Positions 14,950 to 22,830 of a stretch of 22,830 bases of DNA are shown piece by piece. The position numbers and the translations under genes are program-made. Source of the DNA: Cyclobacteriaceae bacterium (GTDB lineage: Bacteria > Bacteroidota > Bacteroidia > Cytophagales > Cyclobacteriaceae); contig JAKISE010000047.1 in assembly GCA_021648745.1 (NCBI GenBank), forward strand, positions 1 to 22,830, written 5' to 3'. The number at the start of each line of letters is the position of its first letter. Position 1 is the first letter of the stretch. The notes beneath the pieces are model-generated. The model was not told where the DNA came from and did not search any database. It worked only from the letters and a program-made list of their open reading frames with translations.

Positions 14950-16566
14950 CTAAGTATTCAAAGCAGAAAATAGGTTTACAGTAACGGTAGCCAAGTCTGA
15001 GTCAGGAAATTTTTTGCTTGTATTATTATTGGGGTGCAACCCAGCTTCTGCTAATACCTTTATAAATGCATCTACTTCAATAATATATTGATCAGAGAAG
15101 CCATGGGTGGCATCGTAAGCAGTTGCCGCGGTTGAGCCTAAATTATTTGCAACTAAACTAGGATTTACCGTGTGCAATTCGATTAGTAGCAACCCGAATT
15201 TTTGAACATACGGAGTCCATTTTTTAAAATGTTCGAGTAATGATTCTTCTACAAGGTTATTGGGTAGTCTTTTCCCTCTAAAAGCATAAGCTCCTGTTGA
15301 GTTACTAAGTCTTAACTCATCAATTAATTTTGGCGGCTCCCAAGCCCGATTATGATCGAGAAATGTTCTTACATTAAGTAACTCCTTTAAATCTATTCCA
15401 TAATTCTCTTTTAAATCTGAAGCTAATCGAGCAGGCTTTCCTATATCTCCCCAAATTACTTTTGCCCATATATCGGCCTGAATTAAATTGCCCTTAGATA
15501 TTTTTAACGCTGCCTCATTATAATCAACACCCACTAGGGTTAAGGGGTGTTCATCAAGCACTTTTCCTCTTATTGTTTGTTGCTCAATTACATAATAAAG
15601 ATGTTGAATAAACGCACCATTTCCACAGCCCATATCTAATATACCCTTGGGTTGTTCTTCGATGGGTTTATTAAATAACTCGATAATAATTTGATCTACA
15701 ATTTTGAAATAGTTGGAATGAGCCCCTCCGCTACCCCAAACATTCATTTCTCTATCCACATGCCCTTCTTCTGTTTTGCTATCTAACTTTTTAGCTGCAT
15801 TTGGGTCTGAGAATATAAGCTGATCTAATTTTCTAAGAGTAGGAATGTAGGATACTGTTACCCCATAGGCGCTGGCTCTTCTAGCAAAAAAGATTCCTTT
15901 AGCAGTAAATTGATACGTCCCATTTGTTTTTGTAAACCATTTAAAATATACAAAAATGTCTAGCAGTCGTTGAAAACTATCAGGGTCTTTGTGAAATTCT
16001 TCAGGTCTAAAACTGGCTTCCATAAAATACTTATGAAACATGCCACTCATGCCTAAGTGCACAATGGTTGGGCCAATAATAATCCCTTCGATATGCTTTA
16101 GTATCTGTAACTGAATTTCCTTTTCCTCTTTAGAAAAGCCTAACTCATAATTGTTTTTGATTTTTAAAAATATTTTTTCAAGAACTAGAAATGGTTCCTT
16201 TTCAAACTTTCTTGCATGGTATTTTTCTGAAATTTTTAGCAGATCAACTACCTCCTTGTACAGGTAGAAATGCCTAAAGGCGATGTCACTTAACTCATTT
16301 GTTTCATATAGTACTGTGTCATTCAGGTTGTTAATACTTTGGGTAAGCCAACCTTGTGAACAGAGAATTCTTAACGCAATATTTAAATAGCCTTCGTTTG
16401 CACCAAACTCTTGGGTAAGTTTTTTAAGCGAACAGGGAGAATTTTGAAGTAAAAAATTAGTTATACCGCTATCAAAAAGAGCAAGAGCAGTAGGCGCTGT
16501 TACAATTCCATCAAGATGCCTGAATAAATCGCTTCTAAAATTAATTTTTTCTTTATTCGATAGCAT
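14950..16566 (-). CDS. SAM-dependent methyltransferase with duplicated N-terminal module
   Basis: A 538-residue class I methyltransferase. The SAM-binding motif I is ILDMGCGNGAF (309-319), motif II has the acidic Asp348 in LVGVDYNEAAL, and WGDIGKP (372-378) follows. The N-terminal 230 residues hold two similar helical, winged-helix-like modules: HLDGIVTAPTALALFDSG (17-34) and HIEGIIIGPTIVHLGMSG (158-175) align without gaps, and a W-[LF]-T follows each. Such modules in O-methyltransferases serve dimerisation. The overall shape recalls methyltransferases linked to polyketide pathways (AprA-related), but no synthase gene is in the window. Substrate unknown. It is transcribed alone, convergent with the acyltransferase. 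Confidence 0.85.
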   Translation of the reverse strand: MLSNKEKINFRSDLFRHLDGIVTAPTALALFDSGITNFLLQNSPCSLKKLTQEFGANEGYLNIALRILCSQGWLTQSINNLNDTVLYETNELSDIAFRHFYLYKEVVDLLKISEKYHARKFEKEPFLVLEKIFLKIKNNYELGFSKEEKEIQLQILKHIEGIIIGPTIVHLGMSGMFHKYFMEASFRPEEFHKDPDSFQRLLDIFVYFKWFTKTNGTYQFTAKGIFFARRASAYGVTVSYIPTLRKLDQLIFSDPNAAKKLDSKTEEGHVDREMNVWGSGGAHSNYFKIVDQIIIELFNKPIEEQPKGILDMGCGNGAFIQHLYYVIEQQTIRGKVLDEHPLTLVGVDYNEAALKISKGNLIQADIWAKVIWGDIGKPARLASDLKENYGIDLKELLNVRTFLDHNRAWEPPKLIDELRLSNSTGAYAFRGKRLPNNLVEESLLEHFKKWTPYVQKFGLLLIELHTVNPSLVANNLGSTAATAYDATHGFSDQYIIEVDAFIKVLAEAGLHPNNNTSKKFPDSDLATVTVNLFSALNT

Positions 16567-16692
16567 GCGGATTGGTTTTATGAAAGGGCTAATTTATAAC
16601 TATTGGGTCAAAATACTCATCTTAATTTCAATCCATGTTTTAATAATTGAACTCTTTTATTATGTTTAGATGTTGTTAATTAAAACTTAGCT

Positions 16693-17286
16693 ATGAAACC
16701 TAAGGTAATTGCCTATTCCGATAATGTTTGCCCTTTTTGCACCATTGGTGCAAAAAGGATAGAAAAGTTAAAGAAGGAACTAGATTTTGATATAGAATGG
16801 AGGCCATTTGAATTACATCCTGAGGTATCAATAGAAGGGATGAGCATGGATGATTACTTTAGAGGAGCTGGTGCAGACATAGTTAATAATGTGTTGGATT
16901 ATGGAAAAGATGTAGGAATTGAAATTAATACTCGATCACTTTATAACTCTAAAAATAGCTTAAAAGTAAATGAATATGCCAAATTAGAAGGCAAGTTAGA
17001 AGTATTTCACAAAGCTATTTTTAAGGCATATTTAGAAGATGATAAAAACATTGGCAAGGTTGATACGCTTTTAGACATTGCAGAAGCAGTGGGCTTAGAT
17101 CGAACTAAAACAAAAACTTTTATTGAAAGTGAAGCAGCCGAAAATTTGGTAATGGATTCCAAAAAAGAGGCTCTTCGACTGGGCATTACTTCTGTCCCGT
17201 CCTTTATTATTGGTCAAAATCTTATTCGAGGCGCCTATCCTTATGACACCATGAAAGAAATGTTTACCAAGGCATTTGAGGTGTAG
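16693..17286 (+). CDS. DsbA-family oxidoreductase (FrnE-like)
   Basis: Thioredoxin-fold protein of 197 residues with the active-site CPFC (Cys13-Cys16) and the cis-proline in SVPSFIIG. It lacks a signal peptide, so it works in the cytosol, like FrnE-type members of the DsbA family. The sequence order (DNVCPFC, RPFELHPE, helical insert, ALRLGITSVPSF, IRGAYPYDTMKE) is typical. It likely acts as a dithiol oxidoreductase or isomerase. It is divergent from the methyltransferase gene, with 126 bp between the starts in which I see no sure promoter. Confidence 0.92.
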   Translation: MKPKVIAYSDNVCPFCTIGAKRIEKLKKELDFDIEWRPFELHPEVSIEGMSMDDYFRGAGADIVNNVLDYGKDVGIEINTRSLYNSKNSLKVNEYAKLEGKLEVFHKAIFKAYLEDDKNIGKVDTLLDIAEAVGLDRTKTKTFIESEAAENLVMDSKKEALRLGITSVPSFIIGQNLIRGAYPYDTMKEMFTKAFEV

Positions 17287-17343
17287 CTGTATTCTTCCAT
17301 CTACTTATAATTCAATTACATATATTTTCCGCTACGAAGTGGC

Positions 17344-17351
17344 TACCTTTG
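17344..17351 (+). promoter_or_regulatory. -7 box of the DEAD-box helicase gene
   Basis: TACCTTTG is an exact TAnnTTTG match 22 nt before the TTG start codon. The -33 region offers only TTTTCC. The implied 5' leader is about 15-17 nt, which is odd for a helicase of a type often controlled by long cold-shock leaders. Confidence 0.5.
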
Positions 17352-17373
17352 CACTTCATATAATATAGTTGAA

Positions 17374-19176
17374 TTGAATAATTTTAGCAAATTAGGACTT
17401 TCCGCAGGCGTTGTGGAAGTGCTAGATCAAATGGGTTTTGAGAACCCAACCCCAGTACAACAGCAAGCAATACCCATGTTACTCGAAAATAACCCAACCG
17501 ATTTCATCGGGTTAGCACAAACGGGTACAGGTAAAACTGCTGCTTTCGGCCTACCTCTTATAGAACTTATTGATGTTGATAATAGAGCCACACAGGCTCT
17601 TATTATGGCTCCTACTCGTGAACTCGGGCAGCAGACAGCCGCTCAGTTAAAAGAGTTTACTAAGAATAACAAGAAACTAAATGTGGAAGTTGTGTATGGT
17701 GGCGCCAATATTAGTAACCAAATAAAAGCCCTTAAAAAGCCTACTCAAATAATTGTGGCAACTCCTGGTCGATTATTGGATCTTATTAAGCGTAAGGCTG
17801 TGAGTCTTACCAATGTTAAGTATGTAGTGCTTGATGAAGCAGATGAAATGCTTAATATGGGCTTTAAGGAAGACATAGACGATATTCTTTCTCATACTTT
17901 AGAAGATAGAGTTACATGGTTGTTTTCGGCTACTATGCCGAAAGAAATTCGTAGGATAATTAAAAAATATATGGACGCTCCATTGGAGGTGGCCATAAAT
18001 GCAGAGCAAAAATCGAATACTGATATCACTCATCAATATGTGGTAACTAAAGGTTCGAACAAGGTTTCTGCTTTACGTAGGTTTATGGATTTGCAGCCAG
18101 AAATGCGCGCCATATTGTTTTGTCGTACCAAGCGTGAAACGCAACAAATTGCAGATGATTTAGGCAATTTGGGTTACGGAGTGGAAGCACTTCATGGTGA
18201 TTTATCACAAGCACAAAGAGATGCCGTGATGAAGCGCTTTAAAACTCGTGCTATGCAAATGCTTGTAGCAACAGATGTGGCAGCGCGTGGTATTGATGTA
18301 AATGACTTAACCCATGTAATGCATCACCAATTGCCCGACCAGCTAGAAAGTTATACACACCGAAGTGGTAGAACAGGGCGTGCAGGTAAAAAAGGTATTT
18401 CATTAGCTTTTATTAACCCTAGAGAAGGACGAAGAATTACAGAGCTTGAAAAACGCATTAAAGTTACTTTTCAAAAAGTGGAAGTGCCATCTTTTGAGGA
18501 ATTAAAAGCTAGTCGAATTAGTAATTGGGCGAATCTTATTTTAAATACAGAAGTGGATGAACAGGCCAATGAGATACTTTACAGTCTTCACGGCAAATTT
18601 GCTCATTTAAGTGAAAATGATTTGTTAAAAAGGCTTATTACTACTCAGTTAGATAATTTACTTATCCAAGGTGGTAATGAAGGTGACTTAAACGAGCTAC
18701 AAGGAGGTAGAAATAGAGATTCAGATAATGGGAATAGAAGAGACCGTAGAGATCGAGGAGAGCGAAGGGAATCGAATTTTGATGGAGGTGGCAATAATAG
18801 GTATTTCATCAATATCGGTACTATTGATGGTATGACTATTCCTGATTTTGTACATTATGTATCTGACACTGCAGGTATAAAGCGTGGTGATGTGGGTGAT
18901 ATTAGTATGCAAAAGACAAGCACCTTTTTTGATGTTGACTCCGATGCAGCCAAAGGCTTTGAAGAGAAGTTCAGTGGCTTGGAAATTGAAGGCAGAAGCA
19001 TTCGAGTGAATAGAGATGATGAAGGACCTAAACGTTCTTCAAGAGGCGGAAATGGCGGAGGCTCAAGTTATAAAGGTGGAGGCCGAAAGAGAAGTGGAGG
19101 TAGAGGCGATAGCAGAGGGCCCAAAAGAGATTATAGAGGTTCTAGAGGAGGTAGCTCAAGAGGAGGAAGAAGATAA
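17374..19176 (+). CDS. DEAD-box RNA helicase with DbpA-like domain and RGG tail
   Basis: ATP-dependent RNA helicase of 600 residues. Motifs in order: Q motif (F3, TPVQQQAIP), I AQTGTGKT (48-55), Ia PTREL, Ib TPGR, II DEAD (154-157), III SAT (185-187), V ATDVAARGID and VI HRSGRTGRAG (329-338). A low-complexity Arg/Asp linker (445-470) leads to a DbpA-like RNA-binding domain (about 475-548), then a Gly/Arg-rich tail (550-600). The architecture fits CsdA/DeaD-type helicases acting in ribosome assembly or RNA decay, often in the cold. The start is TTG at 17374: no in-frame ATG or GTG precedes the conserved FSKLGL, and the -7 box is properly placed for it. A terminator follows at 19215. Confidence 0.96.
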   Translation: MNNFSKLGLSAGVVEVLDQMGFENPTPVQQQAIPMLLENNPTDFIGLAQTGTGKTAAFGLPLIELIDVDNRATQALIMAPTRELGQQTAAQLKEFTKNNKKLNVEVVYGGANISNQIKALKKPTQIIVATPGRLLDLIKRKAVSLTNVKYVVLDEADEMLNMGFKEDIDDILSHTLEDRVTWLFSATMPKEIRRIIKKYMDAPLEVAINAEQKSNTDITHQYVVTKGSNKVSALRRFMDLQPEMRAILFCRTKRETQQIADDLGNLGYGVEALHGDLSQAQRDAVMKRFKTRAMQMLVATDVAARGIDVNDLTHVMHHQLPDQLESYTHRSGRTGRAGKKGISLAFINPREGRRITELEKRIKVTFQKVEVPSFEELKASRISNWANLILNTEVDEQANEILYSLHGKFAHLSENDLLKRLITTQLDNLLIQGGNEGDLNELQGGRNRDSDNGNRRDRRDRGERRESNFDGGGNNRYFINIGTIDGMTIPDFVHYVSDTAGIKRGDVGDISMQKTSTFFDVDSDAAKGFEEKFSGLEIEGRSIRVNRDDEGPKRSSRGGNGGGSSYKGGGRKRSGGRGDSRGPKRDYRGSRGGSSRGGRR

Positions 19177-19214
19177 TTAGGTCAAATTTTTAGCAATAAT
19201 TTAATAAGATTGAT

Positions 19215-19246
19215 AAAAAGCATATCTATAAACAGATGTGCTTTTT
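19215..19246 (+). terminator. Terminator of the helicase gene
   Basis: AAAAAGCATATCT pairs with AGATGTGCTTTTT (one mismatch, 6-nt loop); the T-rich 3' arm is followed by ATGTTTTAT. It lies 38 nt past the helicase stop. The A-rich 5' arm could let it act in both directions. Confidence 0.7.
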
Positions 19247-19276
19247 ATGTTTTATGAAATCTTTGACTTTGGTTTT

Positions 19277-19448
19277 AAACCCGGTTTATGCGATAGGGTT
19301 CGTGATGAGGCTTTAAGTCACAATAAATCAGGCAGTTTGGATTCGAAAGCATAGCACCGCTATGGTGAGAACACAAACAAAGCAAAGCGACTGATTTGAA
19401 GTGAGTTAAAGGCCTAATAGAAATTCTATTGCATATTTCGGGTTAAAT
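19277..19448 (+). repeat. Palindromic repeat, copy C
   Basis: Bases 19286-19448 are identical to 4514-4676 (163 bp). The left tip differs by two bases (AAACCCGGTTTATGCG). Here the element lies in intergenic DNA between the helicase terminator and an orphan hairpin, with no transposase nearby, as expected for a non-autonomous element moved in trans. The perfect identity to copy B suggests recent movement or gene conversion. Confidence 0.9.
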
Positions 19449-19467
19449 CTCCTCAACCTGACAAAAA

Positions 19468-19490
19468 TAAAGGGAGGTAATCTCCCTTTA
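19468..19490 (-). terminator. Orphan terminator-like hairpin
   Basis: A perfect 9-bp stem (TAAAGGGAG / CTCCCTTTA, 5-nt loop). On the minus strand it is followed by TTTTTG, which suits a minus-strand terminator. The nearest minus-strand gene (DUF2721, stop at 19778) is nearly 290 bases away, so it may end a long 3' UTR or mark a lost gene. Confidence 0.4.
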
Positions 19491-19777
19491 TAAGCCAAAC
19501 TAATATTGCCAATTGCTTCTAAAGATTGCTTGACAATAAATTTTTTTGTTGATAATGCAAACTATGTTATCATAGTCTATAAGTATGCCATTTTTTTAAA
19601 ACAGCGATTTCTGTTCAGAAGAGCAGTTTCTGAATTTGTGTGTATCCCAAAGCAGTACTTAAATTCTAAATTTGGGACAATAACCCCAACTTTTAATTTC
19701 GAGAATCAAGGAGACTTTTAAGAATTGAAAGTTTCTTTATATAGATAGTCATTGCTTTTTTTCTAGCAGAATTTAGT
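19491..19777. other. Intergenic stretch without a convincing gene
   Basis: A+T-rich DNA between copy C of the repeat and the DUF2721 gene. The longest plus-strand frame (from a TTG at 19506, 71 codons) has no recognisable features. On the minus strand, a 41-codon frame about 19590-19722 lacks a start codon. A small hairpin ACTATG-TTAT-CATAGT lies near 19560. It may be decayed gene remains. Confidence 0.5.
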
Positions 19778-20170
19778 TTACTTCTCCATATCACTTAGCT
19801 CTAATTCTAGTGCTTTTGTAGAAATTTGTATCTCAATGAGCGAAATAGCCAAAGACAGTAAAAGGCTAAACAGGCTAATGCCAAACACAATATTAGCCCA
19901 AGCGATTTGCTCTTGAAATAAAAGAAACATACAGATAACGGTAAATAAAAAACTTAAAACACCAAATGCTTGCATGTACCTTATCATTGTTAAGCGAGAT
20001 CGCAAATTTTTGATTTGTCTGATGATAAGGTGGTGGGAAGTATCTGCTTTGTACTTGCTATGTAAACCTCTAATGAGTGTTGCTAAGGATAAAAATCGAT
20101 TGGTGTAGGCCAATAAAAGCAATGTGATTGCAGGGAATAAAAGTGCAGGTGTAGAAATTGTAAGTTGCAT
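19778..20170 (-). CDS. DUF2721 family membrane protein
   Basis: A 130-residue membrane protein. Three hydrophobic segments: about 6-24 (ALLFPAITLLLLAYTNRFL), 67-86 and 92-113. The start of the first segment, LFPAITLLLLAYTNRFLSLA followed by LIRGLH, is the signature of DUF2721 proteins. A charged helical linker (about 38-62) lies between segments 1 and 2, and the C-terminus (STKALELELSDMEK) is acidic. Function is unknown for the family. It is a single gene divergent from glnN, with 227 bp between the starts. Confidence 0.85.
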   Translation of the reverse strand: MQLTISTPALLFPAITLLLLAYTNRFLSLATLIRGLHSKYKADTSHHLIIRQIKNLRSRLTMIRYMQAFGVLSFLFTVICMFLLFQEQIAWANIVFGISLFSLLLSLAISLIEIQISTKALELELSDMEK

Positions 20171-20360
20171 ATAATTTATGTTGGTTCAGTAGGCGTCAGA
20201 ATAAAAATAGGTAATGTTATAATTTGAAAATACTGCATTTTCTCCACTTGCAATTCAACTATTATGCATAAAAATTTTAATGCTATTGGCAAAAGTAATG
20301 TTTAACTAAATAAGTGGCTAAAAAAATACCCTATGTTTTAGTATAAGTTAATATATTTAG

Positions 20361-20368
20361 TAATTTTG
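20361..20368 (+). promoter_or_regulatory. -7 box of glnN
   Basis: TAATTTTG is an exact TAnnTTTG match, ending 29 nt before the ATG. A TTTTA about 20 nt upstream is a weak -33 candidate. Confidence 0.5.
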
Positions 20369-20397
20369 GGTACAAAATAAACCCAACATTAAAATAA

Positions 20398-22560
20398 ATG
20401 GCGCATTTACGATTTAAAGCACTAGAAGAAGTGCAAAACAGAAAGGTTGTTAGAGCGGAAGCCGAGTCCAATAAGGTATCTGATTATTTTGGAGAAAATT
20501 CATTTGATTTAGCCAAAATGAGGCAAGCCTTATCTCCTGAAGCTTTTAAAAAGGTAAAGAAAGCAATTGAAAGGGGTGAAACAATAGATGATAACTCTGC
20601 TAATGCCGTTGCTTCTGCTGCCAAGGCTTGGGCTATGTCGAAAGGGATTACACATTATACGCATTGGTTTCAACCATTAACAGGTGCTACTGCCGAAAAG
20701 CACGATTCATTTTTTGATGCTTCAGCAGGTATAGAACAACTAAAGGGTGGTACACTTGTACAGCAAGAGCCTGATGCTTCTTCTTTTCCTAATGGTGGTA
20801 TCCGAAGTACATTTGAAGCACGTGGTTATACAGCTTGGGATCCAAGTTCTCCTATTTTTATTTTAGGGCGCACTTTATGTATTCCCACCGTATTTGTTTC
20901 ATACACAGGTGAGGCTCTCGATAATAAAGCGCCTTTGCTAAAAGCTGTAGAGGCAATTGATGAAGCTGCTCAGCGTGTGTGTCAGTATTTTGATAAGAGT
21001 GTAAACAAAGTAACTGCTTCGTTGGGTTGTGAGCAGGAGTATTTTGTTGTAGATAAATCGTTGCACGATGCTCGACCAGATTTGGTTATGAGTGGTAGAA
21101 CAGTGTTTGGTCATAGTCCTGCACGTGGCCAACAATTGGACGATCATTATTTTGGTTCTATTCCAAGCCGTGTGTACGATTTTATGAAGGATTTTGAAAT
21201 CGAGTCCTTAAAGCTTGGTATTCCGGTAATGACTCGACATAATGAAGTAGCACCAAGTCAGTTTGAGGTAGCCCCTCTTTATGAAGAAATTAATGTGGCT
21301 ACGGATCATAATCAGTTGCTAATGGATGTTATGAACAGGGTTTCTGTTCGTCATAAGTTAAAGGTTCTTTTCCACGAAAAGCCGTTTGCCGGTCTAAATG
21401 GAAATGGAAAGCATAATAACTGGTCGTTAATTACTAATACAGGAGTTAATTTATTTCAGCCAAGCAGTAGTGCCAAAGATAATCTTCAATTCTTAACCTT
21501 CTTTGTGTGTACTATTAAGGCAGTTCATGATTATGCTGAATTATTAAGAGCAAGTATTGCCTCAGCTGGTAACGACCATCGTTTAGGAGCGAATGAAGCT
21601 CCTCCTGCTATTATGTCCGTATTTATTGGCTCTCAACTTTCATCTGTACTTGATGAATTAGAGAATAATGGAAACATTAAGGTGGAGAAAGGCGACAATA
21701 TGTATATGAAGTTAGGAATTGATAAAATACCTTCCATCATACTAGACAATACAGATAGAAACAGAACATCTCCATTTGCTTTTACAGGAAACAAATTTGA
21801 ATTTAGAGCAGTTGGTTCTGACACCAATGTGGCTTCACCAATGTCGGTATTAAATTTAATTGTGGCTGATGTGCTTACTGATTTTGCCACAAAAGTAGAT
21901 GCCCTAATTGAGAAAGGCGAAGACAAACGGTTGGCGATTGTAAATGTATTAAGAAAGTATATCAAGTCTTCTAAAAATGTTCGTTTCGAAGGCGATGGAT
22001 ATTCTGAAGGTTGGGTAAAAGAAGCAAAGAAACGGGGACTGGCTAATGTAAAAGATACACCTAGGGCATTAGAAGCCTATATGAGCAAAGAGTCGATTGC
22101 GCTCTATAAGAAATTTGGTGTGCTTGCAGAGCCAGAATTAGACGCTCGTAATGAGATTAATTATGAGAACTACATTATGAAAGTTCAAATTGAGGCTCGT
22201 TCTATGGGAGATTTAGCTATGAACCATATTATACCTACAGCTATTAAATATCAGAATAAATTGATTGATAATGCAAAGGGTTTAAAAGAGCTTGGTCTTA
22301 AAAACGATCATATCAAGCCGAGTATTACAGAAATATCAGAACTGGTCGATCACCTAATTAAAGATTCTGATGCTATGCTTCAAGAACGTAAACGAGTAAA
22401 CAAGATAGAAGACTCTGCAAAAAAAGCCATTGCCTATTGTGATGATATTAAAGAAAAGTACTTTGAGAAGATTCGTAAGTCGGTGGATAAACTAGAGGTT
22501 TTAGTGGACGATGAAGATTGGCCATTGCCAAAATACCGCGAGTTATTGTTTATTCGATAG
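20398..22560 (+). CDS. glnN: Glutamine synthetase type III
   Basis: ATP-dependent enzyme that makes glutamine from glutamate and ammonium, the main ammonium-assimilation step. The length of 720 residues is typical of the GSIII family (types I and II are far shorter). Signatures: YTHWFQPLTGATAEKHDSF, NGGIRSTFEARGYTAWDP, the catalytic-site strand GCEQEYFVVD (metal-binding Glu212 and Glu214), RHNEVAPSQFEVAP, GNGKHNNWSL (His339) and FEFRAVGSDTNVASPMS. GSIII enzymes form dodecamers and are common in Bacteroidota as the chief glutamine synthetase. It has its own promoter and a strong terminator, so it is a single-gene unit. No PII or ammonium-transporter gene is seen beside it. Confidence 0.97.
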   Translation: MAHLRFKALEEVQNRKVVRAEAESNKVSDYFGENSFDLAKMRQALSPEAFKKVKKAIERGETIDDNSANAVASAAKAWAMSKGITHYTHWFQPLTGATAEKHDSFFDASAGIEQLKGGTLVQQEPDASSFPNGGIRSTFEARGYTAWDPSSPIFILGRTLCIPTVFVSYTGEALDNKAPLLKAVEAIDEAAQRVCQYFDKSVNKVTASLGCEQEYFVVDKSLHDARPDLVMSGRTVFGHSPARGQQLDDHYFGSIPSRVYDFMKDFEIESLKLGIPVMTRHNEVAPSQFEVAPLYEEINVATDHNQLLMDVMNRVSVRHKLKVLFHEKPFAGLNGNGKHNNWSLITNTGVNLFQPSSSAKDNLQFLTFFVCTIKAVHDYAELLRASIASAGNDHRLGANEAPPAIMSVFIGSQLSSVLDELENNGNIKVEKGDNMYMKLGIDKIPSIILDNTDRNRTSPFAFTGNKFEFRAVGSDTNVASPMSVLNLIVADVLTDFATKVDALIEKGEDKRLAIVNVLRKYIKSSKNVRFEGDGYSEGWVKEAKKRGLANVKDTPRALEAYMSKESIALYKKFGVLAEPELDARNEINYENYIMKVQIEARSMGDLAMNHIIPTAIKYQNKLIDNAKGLKELGLKNDHIKPSITEISELVDHLIKDSDAMLQERKRVNKIEDSAKKAIAYCDDIKEKYFEKIRKSVDKLEVLVDDEDWPLPKYRELLFIR

Positions 22561-22575
22561 AAAGCAAAGCGGACT

Positions 22576-22613
22576 AAAAAGAAAAGCAGGATTGAAGTCC
22601 TGCTTTTCTTTTT
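22576..22613 (+). terminator. Terminator of glnN
   Basis: A perfect 16-bp stem (AAAAAGAAAAGCAGGA / TCCTGCTTTTCTTTTT) with a 6-nt loop, 15 nt past the stop codon. The U-rich 3' arm serves as the tract; the A-rich 5' arm makes it usable in both directions. Confidence 0.9.
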
Positions 22614-22830
22614 AAACTATTTATAAATAAAGTGCCTTGACATCGTAAATTGTGCTTCTGACCAAATATCGTTTAGGAACTACGCTTACTGTAAACCTGA
22701 GTACGGGATAAGGAATGCTGTCAGCTTTAATCGAAACTTTCATAAACAACTTAATTTTTGTAGGACTAACGGGTTAATTCAATAAAATATAAGGAAGTTT
22801 AGGGAAGTTTGGTTAAAGCCCAAAGGGAAA

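Noticed and set aside
1..19448. The three repeats as a CRISPR array or as an insertion sequence with its own transposase.
   Set aside because: They are far apart, in both orientations, palindromic and non-coding; there are no spacers or cas genes. A non-autonomous mobile palindrome fits better.
19506..19721. A 71-codon plus-strand frame with TTG start.
   Set aside because: No motif, no leader signals and unusual composition; it lies in probable decayed DNA.
22621..22743. A 40-codon minus-strand frame starting MKVSIKADSIPYPVLRF downstream of glnN.
   Set aside because: It has an ATG and fair composition but no recognisable motif, promoter or neighbour support, and it reads toward the bidirectional glnN terminator. 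It stays possible as a small protein, but I cannot support it.

Overview
The window looks like chromosomal DNA of a Bacteroidota bacterium, probably a Cytophagales-type marine or environmental lineage (the order is a guess). The DNA is A+T-rich. Several starts are preceded by the Bacteroidota -7 box TAnnTTTG rather than a strong Shine-Dalgarno sequence. The protein types also fit: a long-form urocanase, a type III glutamine synthetase, a patatin fused to an outer-membrane barrel, and SPII lipoproteins with a C-K-D-D-D start.

Left part (1-3992): a minus-strand OmpR-type response regulator and histidine kinase are followed by a lipoprotein with two RskA-like repeats. The promoters of the regulator and of the lipoprotein share one architecture: an 11-bp-period direct repeat placed 9 nt upstream of the -7 box, which itself lies 22 nt from the start codon. 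This suggests one small regulon. A divergent gene encodes a small secreted protein of unknown function.

Mobile/accessory part (3993-7124): a REP-associated (Y1/HUH) transposase gene carries a REP-like palindrome upstream. It has been interrupted at codon 117 by a 168-bp palindromic repeat, which also occurs at 1-123 and 19277-19448. The rest of the transposase reappears right after the repeat, frameshifted, and then joins the tail of a paralogue of the small secreted protein. Next comes a two-gene pair, an AAA15/OLD-like ATPase overlapping a RloB-family protein, which resembles RloAB/AbiL-type phage-defence modules. The island ends at the 3' side of a minus-strand tRNA-Asp.

Core part (7322-14944): accA is followed 14 nt later by a secreted patatin-Omp85-like protein, then by an MBL-fold hydrolase. 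After a 75-bp inverted-repeat element come a cytosolic patatin, urocanate hydratase (hutU) and a PlsC-like acyltransferase, tightly packed. The theme is mostly lipid metabolism, with hutU as the outsider.

Right part (14950-22830): a convergent SAM methyltransferase with a duplicated N-terminal module, a DsbA/FrnE-like oxidoreductase, a DEAD-box RNA helicase with a DbpA-like domain and RGG tail (TTG start), the third palindromic repeat, a DUF2721 membrane protein, and glutamine synthetase III with a strong terminator. All calls come from reading the sequence; no database search was run.
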